NCBI GenBank assembly: GCA_964580675.1
Contig: CAZOLI010000011.1
Span: forward strand, 25,319 to 89,318
Reading direction: 5' to 3'
From: CAZOLI01 sp964580675
GTDB lineage: Bacteria; Planctomycetota; MHYJ01; CAYXQY01
Length of the DNA: 64,000 nucleotides
The notes beneath the pieces were generated by a model. It was not told where the DNA came from. It worked only from the letters and a program-made list of their open reading frames with translations, and searched no databases. How positions within the stretch are numbered: position 1 is the first letter of the stretch; each line of letters begins with the position of its first letter. Shown here piece by piece: positions 44,986-53,043 of the stretch. A program made the position numbers and the translations under genes.

Positions 44986-47900
44986 AGCCATAATTACGAT
45001 TTTCGTTGCTGGATTTTTTGTACTGCTTTCGGACGCCGTGCAGGCCGATCCCTGCGGGATGGTCCCACCGGTCACGGTAGAGTCGGAGGACGCCATCAAA
45101 CGGAAAGGAGCGCAGAAAACGTACGTCTTCCACCGGAACAACATCGAATCCTTTGTGGTTCGACCCGGGTTCGAGGGCAAGGTTGAGGACTTCGGCATGC
45201 TGATTCCGTTTCCCTCCACCCCCTCCCTCCGGAAAGTGCCCAACAACGTCTTTGACCATATCGCCGCCGCGGTTGATCCACCGGAAGTTACGGCCCGTAT
45301 CCGGAGAAGAAGAGTGGTGCAAAAGAGGGAATCTAAAGATAGGGCGATGAGGAAACAGGCCGTAGGTAGTCAGGAACTGGAATTTGACGAAGTCAACGTC
45401 GTGAGCGAGGAGGCGGTCGGCATGTATCAGACCGTCGTGCTTGAGGCCGGCAGTGCAACGGCCCTGAAGAACTGGATGAACGACCACGAGTACCGGTATC
45501 CCAACGGCATGGACGAGGCCTGCAATGATTACATCCGGCAGGGATGGTGTTTTGTGGCCGTCAAAGCCCGTGTCGGGAACAAGGCGGGGGTCAACCCGAA
45601 ACCCGGCATGAAGGACGCGGACCCGGAGAAGCCGGACGACGCCACCTACGACGGCAGCGTCCAGGCGATGGGTTTCCGGTTCCGGACCGCCGAGCCGGTC
45701 GTGCCGATGCGCCTGTCGGCTTACAACAAGGGCAAACTGCACAACATCGTGTACATGCTGACGGACGGTCCCCGTTCCATCAAGCAGGTGCCGGAAAAGC
45801 ACGTCAAACGACAGGTTTCCGGGGAGAAGCTGTACAAAAACGTGACGAATCCGCTGCCGTTACGGTTAATTGGCGGAACCATGGACGACGTGCCGAAGCG
45901 GATTCGGTCCCGATTTATTGAACGAATGAAGCAACGCCGAAATCCGGAACCGGTCAACGGCCGGGCCCTGGACCTGTTTGTTTCCGATCTTCTCGCCGCC
46001 AGGAAGGATCGACTGGCCCATCCGTTCGAGGAGAAGAAAAAGGACCTCCTGTCCATCGAGGAACACCTGGATCTCCGCGGGGAGGACGTGGACAAACTGA
46101 ATCGCGAAGCCCTTGCGGACGCCCGGCGTGAAGCCCGTGAACAGGCCCTTGATATGCTGAAGGGCATGACCATGACGGTGGTGGACGGCGAGTTCCGCCG
46201 GAAGGTACTGAAGAGGGAAAACCTGACGTTTGTGAACTACCAGATGCCGTCGGAACAGAACCGTCCCGAGCAGTACAATGCCCAGGAAAAAGGTCCCGAG
46301 GAAAAGGACGGTGAGAAAAAGAAGGGCACCGTCATCCGGAAACCCCTGAAGAAACAGGGATTTTCCGGAAATGTGTCGAATGCCCATTCCCTCCTTCGGT
46401 ATATATCGGTTGCCGCCGTTGTTCTGCTTCTTCTTCTGTTCTTCGGAATTCGATTCATTCTTCCCTCGGACGCACGGACGTCGTCGGGTCCGGGACTGTT
46501 TGTGCTGCTTCTTGCCGGCGCATATGTTCTTCTGCCGGTTCAGGGAGTTGCTCAGGATTCCGGGGAACCCGACCGGATCCGGATGTCGTACCTGGTCGTG
46601 GAATCGGGCAACCATCATCTGCAGGACGGTCGGCGGATGGTCGCGGACCGGTTTCAACTGGATGAAAAGCGAAAAAACGGAAACCACAGGTCCACTTATG
46701 AACAGTTTTCGGGGGACGCATTTTCCGAAGTTCCGGTGGTTCTCACGCAGATTCAGACCATGAACGATCGGGATCCCGTGGTCGTTCGAGTTACGTCCAC
46801 CCAGAAACACAGATTTTCAGCCATTCTGCAGGAAGAAGAGGCCTCCGAGGAGCCGCACGGGGAGGAGTCCGTGGGGTACGTCGCTCTTGGTACGGGGGTG
46901 GGACAGATGGAAAGCGGTCTGTTTGAGGCGGACCGGACCCCTTCAAGACGCGTGAATCACAGCGAATACAAATGGTCGTTTCACGGCCGGTACTCGGAGG
47001 CCCCGCTTCTGTTTACGTCCCTTCAATCCGGAAACGGCGGCAACCCGGTCTCGCTTCACCATCGGAACCTCCAGCCCGGGTCGGTACGGTTTACCCTTCG
47101 TGAGGAAACCAGCAAGGATCAGGAAACCTCCCACACCGGGGAACAGGCCGGGTACCTGGTGATGGAATCATCCGGGGCCATAAGGAAACGAGGGGGCACG
47201 CCCATCGGTGAGACCGGCACCGTAACGGTGGATCCGTCAGATGGCTTTCGCACACACTCGATCTCCCTTCGACGGTCGTACGAGAGCCCGGTGGTGCTGA
47301 TGAGTTCGGTGCCCCGGCAAAAGAAGACACTTCCTCTTGTTCGGGTTTCGAATGTTTCGTCCGGGAAATTTCAGTTCCGTTTTGACACGTGGAAAGCCGA
47401 AAAAGGACTCCGCCACGTGATGAACCGGATGCGGGTAACGGGCATGGGGGAAGCCGGGCTAAAGGAAATTTTGTCGTACGGCACAAAGGCCATTCCGTAC
47501 CTCGTTCACGAGGCTCGCGAGGGATCGGATCTCACCGGACGGGGATGGGCCATTGTCGCTCTTTCGAAACTGGCCATGCGGCTCGAGAACAACGGCAACA
47601 AGACGACCGACGACAACGACGGTGCCTCGACGTGGAAATCCACCGTGGACTGGCACCTGCGTCAATTACACAACAATTCGGACGAGCCGAAACTCGTCCG
47701 CACCTGGGCGGCCGCCGCACGGATACGCATGACATCCTCGCCCGATGAATTGAAGGAGTTTTTTTCATTGATTAACAGGTCCTCCGAACTGATTCGTCCC
47801 CTGAAGAAACAGATTGCCCGTTTTGACGCCGCAGATATGACCGTGGACCTGGTGAAAAAACTCATAAAAAAGGCAGTGAGAAGGGGAAGGAGGTTTCCGG

Positions 47901-48475
47901 GGGGGCGGAGGCGAGGAGTGAGAAGAGGAGCCTCCTCGTCCTCCGGCAATGATTTTGCCTCCATGATTATGAAGATTGGTCCCGAACCGCTTGTGGAGGT
48001 GATGACCTCCGCGGACCAAAATTGGGTTCGCCGTATGGCCGCAAGTTATCTCGGGGGCATTGCCCAGAAATCGTCGGGAAAACGCAAGAACGTCGTCCAG
48101 GTTCTGGAGGACAAACTCGCCTACAAACAGGGAATGGACGAGGTTCCCTGGAAGGGCGGCGCACTCTTCCTGCCGGGGATCAACTGGAAGAAGGAAGACG
48201 CCCGACGTATTGTAAAACAATTGATGACCTGGTACCTCTGGTGCAATGACCGTGGCAAAAAAGCCGCCCGGAATCAGATTAACCGGAACTTTCGAAACCG
48301 GCAATTTTCCCGGGCCGCCGGGGTTAATTTGCCGGGGAATTCGAACAGCGCCGTTGCACTGATTCGCGCGTGGGGTGAAGCCACGGATCGTGGCGAGGTC
48401 CAGGATATTCTTCAAACACTGAATTACGAGGACAAGGGAAAATACCGAAAGGTACTTCGTGAATTACAAAAGTGA
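44972..48475 (+). CDS. DUF2330 membrane protein fused to lectin-like and HEAT-like regions
   Basis: This 1167-residue product starts at an ATG six bases after GGAGG. A signal peptide is followed by a DUF2330 domain (about 24-450) with ADPCGMVPPVTVE and FGMLIPFPSTPSLRKVP. A membrane helix follows at about 473-492, then a second hydrophobic segment at about 507-525 that reads like an internal signal peptide (ending VQGVAQDSG). Three repeats of an F-x-x-x-P-V-V-L-x-Q-x-Q-T type (about 535-800, with EEESVGYVALG) resemble beta-sandwich surface repeats. A helical HEAT-like region (about 815-1167) contains a very Arg-rich insert. The product is probably displayed outside the inner membrane. Its N-half closely matches the next gene. 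Confidence 0.82.
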   Translation: MRHIKAIITIFVAGFFVLLSDAVQADPCGMVPPVTVESEDAIKRKGAQKTYVFHRNNIESFVVRPGFEGKVEDFGMLIPFPSTPSLRKVPNNVFDHIAAAVDPPEVTARIRRRRVVQKRESKDRAMRKQAVGSQELEFDEVNVVSEEAVGMYQTVVLEAGSATALKNWMNDHEYRYPNGMDEACNDYIRQGWCFVAVKARVGNKAGVNPKPGMKDADPEKPDDATYDGSVQAMGFRFRTAEPVVPMRLSAYNKGKLHNIVYMLTDGPRSIKQVPEKHVKRQVSGEKLYKNVTNPLPLRLIGGTMDDVPKRIRSRFIERMKQRRNPEPVNGRALDLFVSDLLAARKDRLAHPFEEKKKDLLSIEEHLDLRGEDVDKLNREALADARREAREQALDMLKGMTMTVVDGEFRRKVLKRENLTFVNYQMPSEQNRPEQYNAQEKGPEEKDGEKKKGTVIRKPLKKQGFSGNVSNAHSLLRYISVAAVVLLLLLFFGIRFILPSDARTSSGPGLFVLLLAGAYVLLPVQGVAQDSGEPDRIRMSYLVVESGNHHLQDGRRMVADRFQLDEKRKNGNHRSTYEQFSGDAFSEVPVVLTQIQTMNDRDPVVVRVTSTQKHRFSAILQEEEASEEPHGEESVGYVALGTGVGQMESGLFEADRTPSRRVNHSEYKWSFHGRYSEAPLLFTSLQSGNGGNPVSLHHRNLQPGSVRFTLREETSKDQETSHTGEQAGYLVMESSGAIRKRGGTPIGETGTVTVDPSDGFRTHSISLRRSYESPVVLMSSVPRQKKTLPLVRVSNVSSGKFQFRFDTWKAEKGLRHVMNRMRVTGMGEAGLKEILSYGTKAIPYLVHEAREGSDLTGRGWAIVALSKLAMRLENNGNKTTDDNDGASTWKSTVDWHLRQLHNNSDEPKLVRTWAAAARIRMTSSPDELKEFFSLINRSSELIRPLKKQIARFDAADMTVDLVKKLIKKAVRRGRRFPGGRRRGVRRGASSSSGNDFASMIMKIGPEPLVEVMTSADQNWVRRMAASYLGGIAQKSSGKRKNVVQVLEDKLAYKQGMDEVPWKGGALFLPGINWKKEDARRIVKQLMTWYLWCNDRGKKAARNQINRNFRNRQFSRAAGVNLPGNSNSAVALIRAWGEATDRGEVQDILQTLNYEDKGKYRKVLRELQK
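45408..45600 (+). repeat. 193 bp tract identical to 48936-49128
   Basis: I compared the two DUF2330 genes base by base: 193 consecutive bases are identical including synonymous sites, while the flanking sequence has many differences. This is the left copy. Confidence 0.9.
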
Positions 48476-48493
48476 TTTTTCCGGAGGTTCTGC

Positions 48494-50002
48494 ATGATAA
48501 ATAAATTCGTACCGCTTCCTGTTCTTGTGTTCCTGACCGCACTGGTGCTGTGGTCGAAACCGGTGGAGGCCGATCCCTGCGGGATGGTCCCACCGGTTAC
48601 GGTGGAATCGGAGAACGCCATCAAACGGACCGGGGCCCAGAAAACGTACGTCTTCCACCGGAACAACGTCGAATCCTTCGTGGTCCGACCCGGGTTCGAG
48701 GGAAAAGCCGAGGATTTCGGCATGCTGATTCCGTTTCCCTCCACCCCCTCCCTCCGGAAGGTGCCCAACAACATCTTTGACCATATCGCCGCCGCGGTTG
48801 ATCCACCGGAAGTGGTTGTGCGGGTGCACGGCCGTGGATTACTAAATTCACCCGAGGCGGACTTCCACGCGGATGCATCGATGGAAAAGAAAGGATCAAA
48901 TAAACTGGCGTTTGACGAGGTCGACGTCGTAAACAAGGAGGCGGTCGGCATGTATCAGACCGTCGTGCTTGAGGCCGGCAGTGCAACGGCCCTGAAGAAC
49001 TGGATGAACGACCACGAGTACCGGTATCCCAACGGCATGGACGAGGCCTGCAATGATTACATCCGGCAGGGATGGTGTTTTGTGGCCGTCAAAGCCCGTG
49101 TCGGGAACAAGGCGGGGGTCAACCCGAAGCCCGGCATGAAGGAGGCGAATCCGGAGAAGCCGGACGACGCCACCTACGATGGCAAGGTGCAGGCAATGGG
49201 TTTCCGGTTCCGGACCGACGAACCGGTCGTGCCGATGCGGCTTTCGGCCTACAACAGGGGCAAACTGCACAACATCGTGTACATGCTGACGGACGGTCCC
49301 CGGTCGATCGCGGAGGTGCCGGAGAAACACGTGAAGCGTCAGGTCTCCGGGAAGGAACTGCACCGGAACGTAACGGGTCCGCGCCCCCTGCGCGTGGTCG
49401 GGGGAAGTCTGGCCGATGTCCGGAACCGGCGAAATGATCGTTTCATGGCCAATTTAAAGAAAAGGCGGGATCCGGAGCCGGTTAACGGCCGTGCGCTGGA
49501 CCTGTTTGCCTCTGACCTCCTCGCGGCCAAAAAGAATCGACTCGCCCATCCTTTTGAGGAGAAGAAGAAGGATCTGCTGTCCATAGAGGAGCAACTGGAT
49601 TTGCGGGGGGAGAAAATGGACGAGCTGAATCGCGAGGTCCTGTCGAATGCACGGAGGGAGGCCCGGGAACAGGCCCTGGATCTGTTGAAGAAGATGACGA
49701 TGACGGTGGTGGACGGTGAGTTTCGTCGGGAGGTCCTGAAGCGGGAGAACCTGTCGTTTGTGTACTACGATATGCCACAGGAACTAAACACGGCCGAGCG
49801 TTATAATGCACGAACAAAAACAGGAAGCCAGAAGAAGGAGAAGAAAAAGGGCAAATTGATCCGGGTTCCGGTGAACACCAAAAACAAAAACGTTTCTGAA
49901 GATACCGGTTATCCCCTTACGTCCTCTCCCTATTTGTCGCTTCTTGTTCTGGGCCTGATTCTCGGGTTGTATCTGCTGGTGCGGTTTCTGATGAGTCGGT
50001 AG
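48494..50002 (+). CDS. DUF2330 membrane protein, paralogue of the upstream gene
   Basis: This 502-residue protein repeats the N-terminal half of its neighbour: signal peptide, ADPCGMVPPVTVE, FGMLIPFPSTPSLRKVP, a long shared central block and a C-terminal membrane helix (LLVLGLILGLYLLVRFL). It stops there, without the lectin-like and HEAT-like regions. GGAGG sits six bases before the ATG, and the gap from the previous gene is 18 bases, so both are cotranscribed. DUF2330 proteins are known mainly from Myxococcota and relatives; their function is unknown. The conserved Cys in the CGMVPP motif lies soon after the signal peptide, so lipidation should be considered. Confidence 0.85.
   Translation: MINKFVPLPVLVFLTALVLWSKPVEADPCGMVPPVTVESENAIKRTGAQKTYVFHRNNVESFVVRPGFEGKAEDFGMLIPFPSTPSLRKVPNNIFDHIAAAVDPPEVVVRVHGRGLLNSPEADFHADASMEKKGSNKLAFDEVDVVNKEAVGMYQTVVLEAGSATALKNWMNDHEYRYPNGMDEACNDYIRQGWCFVAVKARVGNKAGVNPKPGMKEANPEKPDDATYDGKVQAMGFRFRTDEPVVPMRLSAYNRGKLHNIVYMLTDGPRSIAEVPEKHVKRQVSGKELHRNVTGPRPLRVVGGSLADVRNRRNDRFMANLKKRRDPEPVNGRALDLFASDLLAAKKNRLAHPFEEKKKDLLSIEEQLDLRGEKMDELNREVLSNARREAREQALDLLKKMTMTVVDGEFRREVLKRENLSFVYYDMPQELNTAERYNARTKTGSQKKEKKKGKLIRVPVNTKNKNVSEDTGYPLTSSPYLSLLVLGLILGLYLLVRFLMSR
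48936..49128 (+). repeat. 193 bp tract identical to 45408-45600
   Basis: Right copy of the identical tract. It begins mid-gene and ends at a synonymous difference (AAA versus AAG), after which differences resume. Confidence 0.9.
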
Positions 50003-50093
50003 ATGGGGGAGTGGCTCGAACCCGGTGGCGTGCAGTTCAGTACACGAGAACACCAACCCGAATCCGGCGACCGTCAAACGGTTTTATCTTTGT

Positions 50094-51128
50094 TCAGGAC
50101 CGGGGTTTGCGGCCGATGATCAGGCTGGATGATTCATCCAGGTCCAGGAACTCCTCCATTTCGAACCCGGCGTTTCCGAGCCAGCCGATAAAATCCTCAC
50201 GGGAATACACCTGTCCGTTCTGTGTGGTCAACAGCATCTGTGTGGCAAAGAGGGTGGACGCGTCCGGTCCCGTTCGATCATTTTCCAGGATGTAGTCCCG
50301 GATCACGACCGTTCCATCGTCGTTTAGCGCGTCGTAAACCCGGTTGATGATGGATTGATTCATGGGTTCGTCGAACACATGGAGGAAGGAGGAAACAATG
50401 GCCAGGTCGAAGTCATTGCCGAACGAGGATCCATCCGTCACGTCGACGGCCTTTGTGTTCATCCGTTCGGACAGTCCGTCGCGCTCGATGTATCCTGTGG
50501 TTTCCTCCACGACCTCGGGCAGGTCCGCGACCACCGCTTCGACGGAGTCATTTTGCCTGAGGAGAGCCCGGGAAAAGGCACCGGAACAGCCGCCCAGATC
50601 CAGCACCCGGTCGCCGTCCGCAACGAACGAATTAATGGCATCCGCAAAGTCCCGGTTCCGGGTTTGGGCCCGGGCATTCATCAATTGCACGTAATCCGGG
50701 TTCCAGGTTTCCGTGTAATCCGTTTCAAAATCCACGTCCTGGCCCTTCTCGAGGGCTGTTTCCAGATCTCCCCAGATGTCGTACATCCGGTGATAATATT
50801 TCAGGATCGATTCGCCCCCGTAATCTCCCTGTTCCGTCAGGAGTTCCACGGCTGCGTCGGTTGTTTGGTATCGATCCTCTTCCTTCTCAAGCACACCGAT
50901 TCCGGTGAGGAGATCACAGAGCGACGCAAGCATTTCTGGATCCTCCCCGTCCCGGGCAACTTCCTCCATGGTTTGAGGAGAACCGGAGAGTCGTCTGAAC
51001 AGGTCAATTTTGGCTGCGGTTGTAAGCGCCCGCGTTTTTCGAAACCCGAGACGGCCGTCGATTAAATCATCAAGTACCGTTTGTAGCTGGGATTTGTTCA
51101 TCGGTTTGCCGGAAAATAAGGTGGTCAT
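50094..51128 (-). CDS. SAM-dependent O-methyltransferase
   Basis: The 344-residue protein has an N-terminal dimerisation winged-helix region (about 15-95, with LTTAAKIDLFRRL) and a class I Rossmann methyltransferase domain with VLDLGGCSGAFSRAL (SAM motif I) near residue 175, VVADLPEVVE, DLAIVSSFLHVFDEP and GTVVIRDYI. This is the layout of acetylserotonin/plant-type O-methyltransferases and bacterial polyketide O-methyltransferases. The substrate is probably a small hydroxylated metabolite. An in-frame ATG nine codons in (51101) is an equally good start. The gene stands alone between the DUF2330 locus and tRNA-Ala. Confidence 0.88.
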   Translation of the reverse strand: MTTLFSGKPMNKSQLQTVLDDLIDGRLGFRKTRALTTAAKIDLFRRLSGSPQTMEEVARDGEDPEMLASLCDLLTGIGVLEKEEDRYQTTDAAVELLTEQGDYGGESILKYYHRMYDIWGDLETALEKGQDVDFETDYTETWNPDYVQLMNARAQTRNRDFADAINSFVADGDRVLDLGGCSGAFSRALLRQNDSVEAVVADLPEVVEETTGYIERDGLSERMNTKAVDVTDGSSFGNDFDLAIVSSFLHVFDEPMNQSIINRVYDALNDDGTVVIRDYILENDRTGPDASTLFATQMLLTTQNGQVYSREDFIGWLGNAGFEMEEFLDLDESSSLIIGRKPRS

Positions 51129-51568
51129 TGACGATGGATCGTGACTGGAAACTGGTTATCCGGGTTCTGCCGGTACATGGTTCAGGAAATGCGAAATATG
51201 CTCGAGGGGGTTGGTGAAAAACACAGAAGCACGAGATCGGGGAAGGGAGAGTGGAAAGGAAGGATCCGCCCCGGATTGTCTGCGCTATGTCATGAATTGA
51301 TAATGAGGTTGAATAAACACCCGAAGACCTATTCGGATACCGTCAACCATAATGCTTCTGTATGAGAGTGGTAACAGCATATGAGAGACAAATTCCCGTT
51401 TCAATCCCCAATCTCCGGTAAGGAAGGGGTATCAGGAAACAAATAGAAACAGATATGGTCCAATACGCCGTCCATGAATTCCGGGAATTCGCGGGGAGGC
51501 GGGAAAACAAAAAATTTGAAATATACCGGTTATCCCTGTAGAATTCTGTCTGTTCAGGACGGAAAAAC
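51129..51568. other. Intergenic region before tRNA-Ala
   Basis: About 440 bases between the leftward methyltransferase and the tRNA. Apart from the tRNA promoter listed separately I see no gene or clear signal. Confidence 0.4.
51516..51544 (+). promoter_or_regulatory. Sigma-70-type promoter of tRNA-Ala
   Basis: TTGAAA at 51516-51521 and TAGAAT at 51539-51544 are separated by exactly 17 bases. The start point would be near 51551, 18 bases before the tRNA. Confidence 0.6.
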
Positions 51569-51642
51569 GGGCCCGTAGCTCAGCTTGGGAGAGCGCCAGG
51601 ATCGCACCCTGGAGGTCGAGGGTTCGAGCCCCTTCGGGTCCA
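51569..51642 (+). tRNA. tRNA-Ala (anticodon CGC)
   Basis: The 74-base gene folds into a full cloverleaf. The acceptor stem is GGGCCCG with CGGGTCC, the D stem GCTC/GAGC, the anticodon stem CCAGG/CCTGG around ATCGCAC, and the T stem GAGGG/CCCTT around TTCGAGC. The anticodon CGC reads GCG (Ala). The third acceptor pair is G-U, the classic identity element for alanyl-tRNA synthetase, which supports the assignment. The 3' CCA is not encoded (A then TATA follows). Confidence 0.95.
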
Positions 51643-51957
51643 TATATATTCTCTGGATTCCGGACCGCCTGCGGGTCAGGTTCCCTGCTGTTTCGGGCGG
51701 AGGTGAAACGGAATTCCATTCGTCCGGAAGCCGAATGGCCTTCGCCAATTAGATTGGTAGCGTCTGGAAAGACGAACCGGATCAAACGGTGTGGGATCCA
51801 AACCGTAGTTATAATGAATAAGCAAGAAAAGGGAATTGCTGCATGGTTCCCGGTGGGAGGGAAGAGAACGACTCTCCGTCGTTGACCGGAACCACTGGGG
51901 CACTTTCTGGATCGATCCCGGATTACCTGTGTTTTCCTTTTGTTACTGGAGTGTGTC
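51643..51957. other. Intergenic region after tRNA-Ala
   Basis: About 315 bases with no gene. I see no hairpin followed by a T tract after the tRNA, and no integrase or attachment-site repeat of the tRNA 3' end. Confidence 0.4.
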
Positions 51958-53004
51958 ATGAACAATTCTTCGTGGCCGGTATTCTGTCTGAGTGTGTTCC
52001 TGGTGCTGTTTGTTTCCGTTTCTCTGTCCGCCCAGAGCGGCTGGCAGAAAACACAGCTGGATGAGGGAACGGATCTTCGGGCGGCGTCGTTCGTGGAGAA
52101 AGACGTCGGTTGGGTCGCCGGAGACAACGGTACAGTGTTTCACACATCGGATGGGGGCGCCAACTGGGATAAGCTGGACACCGGAACCGACGCGATTCTT
52201 CGGGATGTACATTTTGTGAGCAAGAACATCGGCTGGGTCGCCGGTGGCGGATACAAGACCGTACGAGAAGGCAAGCCGGAGCAGGGAAGCGGCACCGATA
52301 CCGTTGTCATGGCCACGGGAAACGGCGGCAAGAAATGGAAAGACCTAAACTTCCGGAATCCCCACAGAATCAGCGGGGGGAAATTCTCCGTATTTGCCAT
52401 TTACATGCTCGATAAGAAGAAAGGCTTTCTCGGTACCGGACTCGGTCCAACGCACCCGGACGGTGATCTGTTCATGACGACGGATTCCGGACAATCCTGG
52501 AATCGTCCAGCAAAGCCTCGAAAGCCGATTTTTGACATCGATTTTGCGGACGGCCAAAATGGCATCGCCGTCGGGTACTCCGAAGGATTTGGAAACAATG
52601 GATCGGTTGTCCGCACGTCGGACGGTGGAAGTAGCTGGGACCTCGTACAGGTCGAAACCGGACGGTACTTCATGGTGTCCGTTTCCTACGTAACACCGAA
52701 AGTCGCGTATGCCGTTGGACAGGATGGTCGTATTTTTAAGACCGAGGACGGGGGCAAATCCTGGTCCAGTCAGGAAAGCGGAACCGGTTCTTTTCTCTGG
52801 GGCGTTGATTTTTATAACAAGGACAACGGAATTGCCGTCGGCGCCGGTGGAACCATCTTAATCACCAGTGACGGTGGCAGCACATGGAAGGCCCCCGATA
52901 CCGGTTTTAGCAAGGACCTCCTCTCCGTGGAGTTCGCCGGTGATGAAGGTACTCACGCCTATATTACAGGAGAGAAGGGCCTTCTGCTCTACAAGCGGGA
53001 ATAA
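51958..53004 (+). CDS. Secreted YCF48/BNR-type beta-propeller protein
   Basis: This 348-residue protein has a signal peptide (cleavage near VSLSAQ) and at least six blade motifs of the BNR type: TSDGGANW, TGNGGKKW, TTDSGQSW, TSDGGSSW, TEDGGKSW and TSDGGSTW. Each is separated by a GWVAG/GIAVG-like strand. This matches YCF48-related proteins, seven-bladed propellers that include photosystem II assembly factors, but similar proteins occur in many non-photosynthetic bacteria with unknown function. The ATG at 51958 has GGAG six bases upstream. It stands alone after the tRNA and is convergent with the protease pair. Confidence 0.88.
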   Translation: MNNSSWPVFCLSVFLVLFVSVSLSAQSGWQKTQLDEGTDLRAASFVEKDVGWVAGDNGTVFHTSDGGANWDKLDTGTDAILRDVHFVSKNIGWVAGGGYKTVREGKPEQGSGTDTVVMATGNGGKKWKDLNFRNPHRISGGKFSVFAIYMLDKKKGFLGTGLGPTHPDGDLFMTTDSGQSWNRPAKPRKPIFDIDFADGQNGIAVGYSEGFGNNGSVVRTSDGGSSWDLVQVETGRYFMVSVSYVTPKVAYAVGQDGRIFKTEDGGKSWSSQESGTGSFLWGVDFYNKDNGIAVGAGGTILITSDGGSTWKAPDTGFSKDLLSVEFAGDEGTHAYITGEKGLLLYKRE

Positions 53005-53043
53005 CTTTCCGGGCCTACCCCTTCGGTTCCGTTCCGGTTTTTC

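Noticed and set aside
51569..51957. tRNA-Ala as an integration site for a mobile element
   Set aside because: No integrase gene and no repeat of the tRNA 3' end is visible in the following region.
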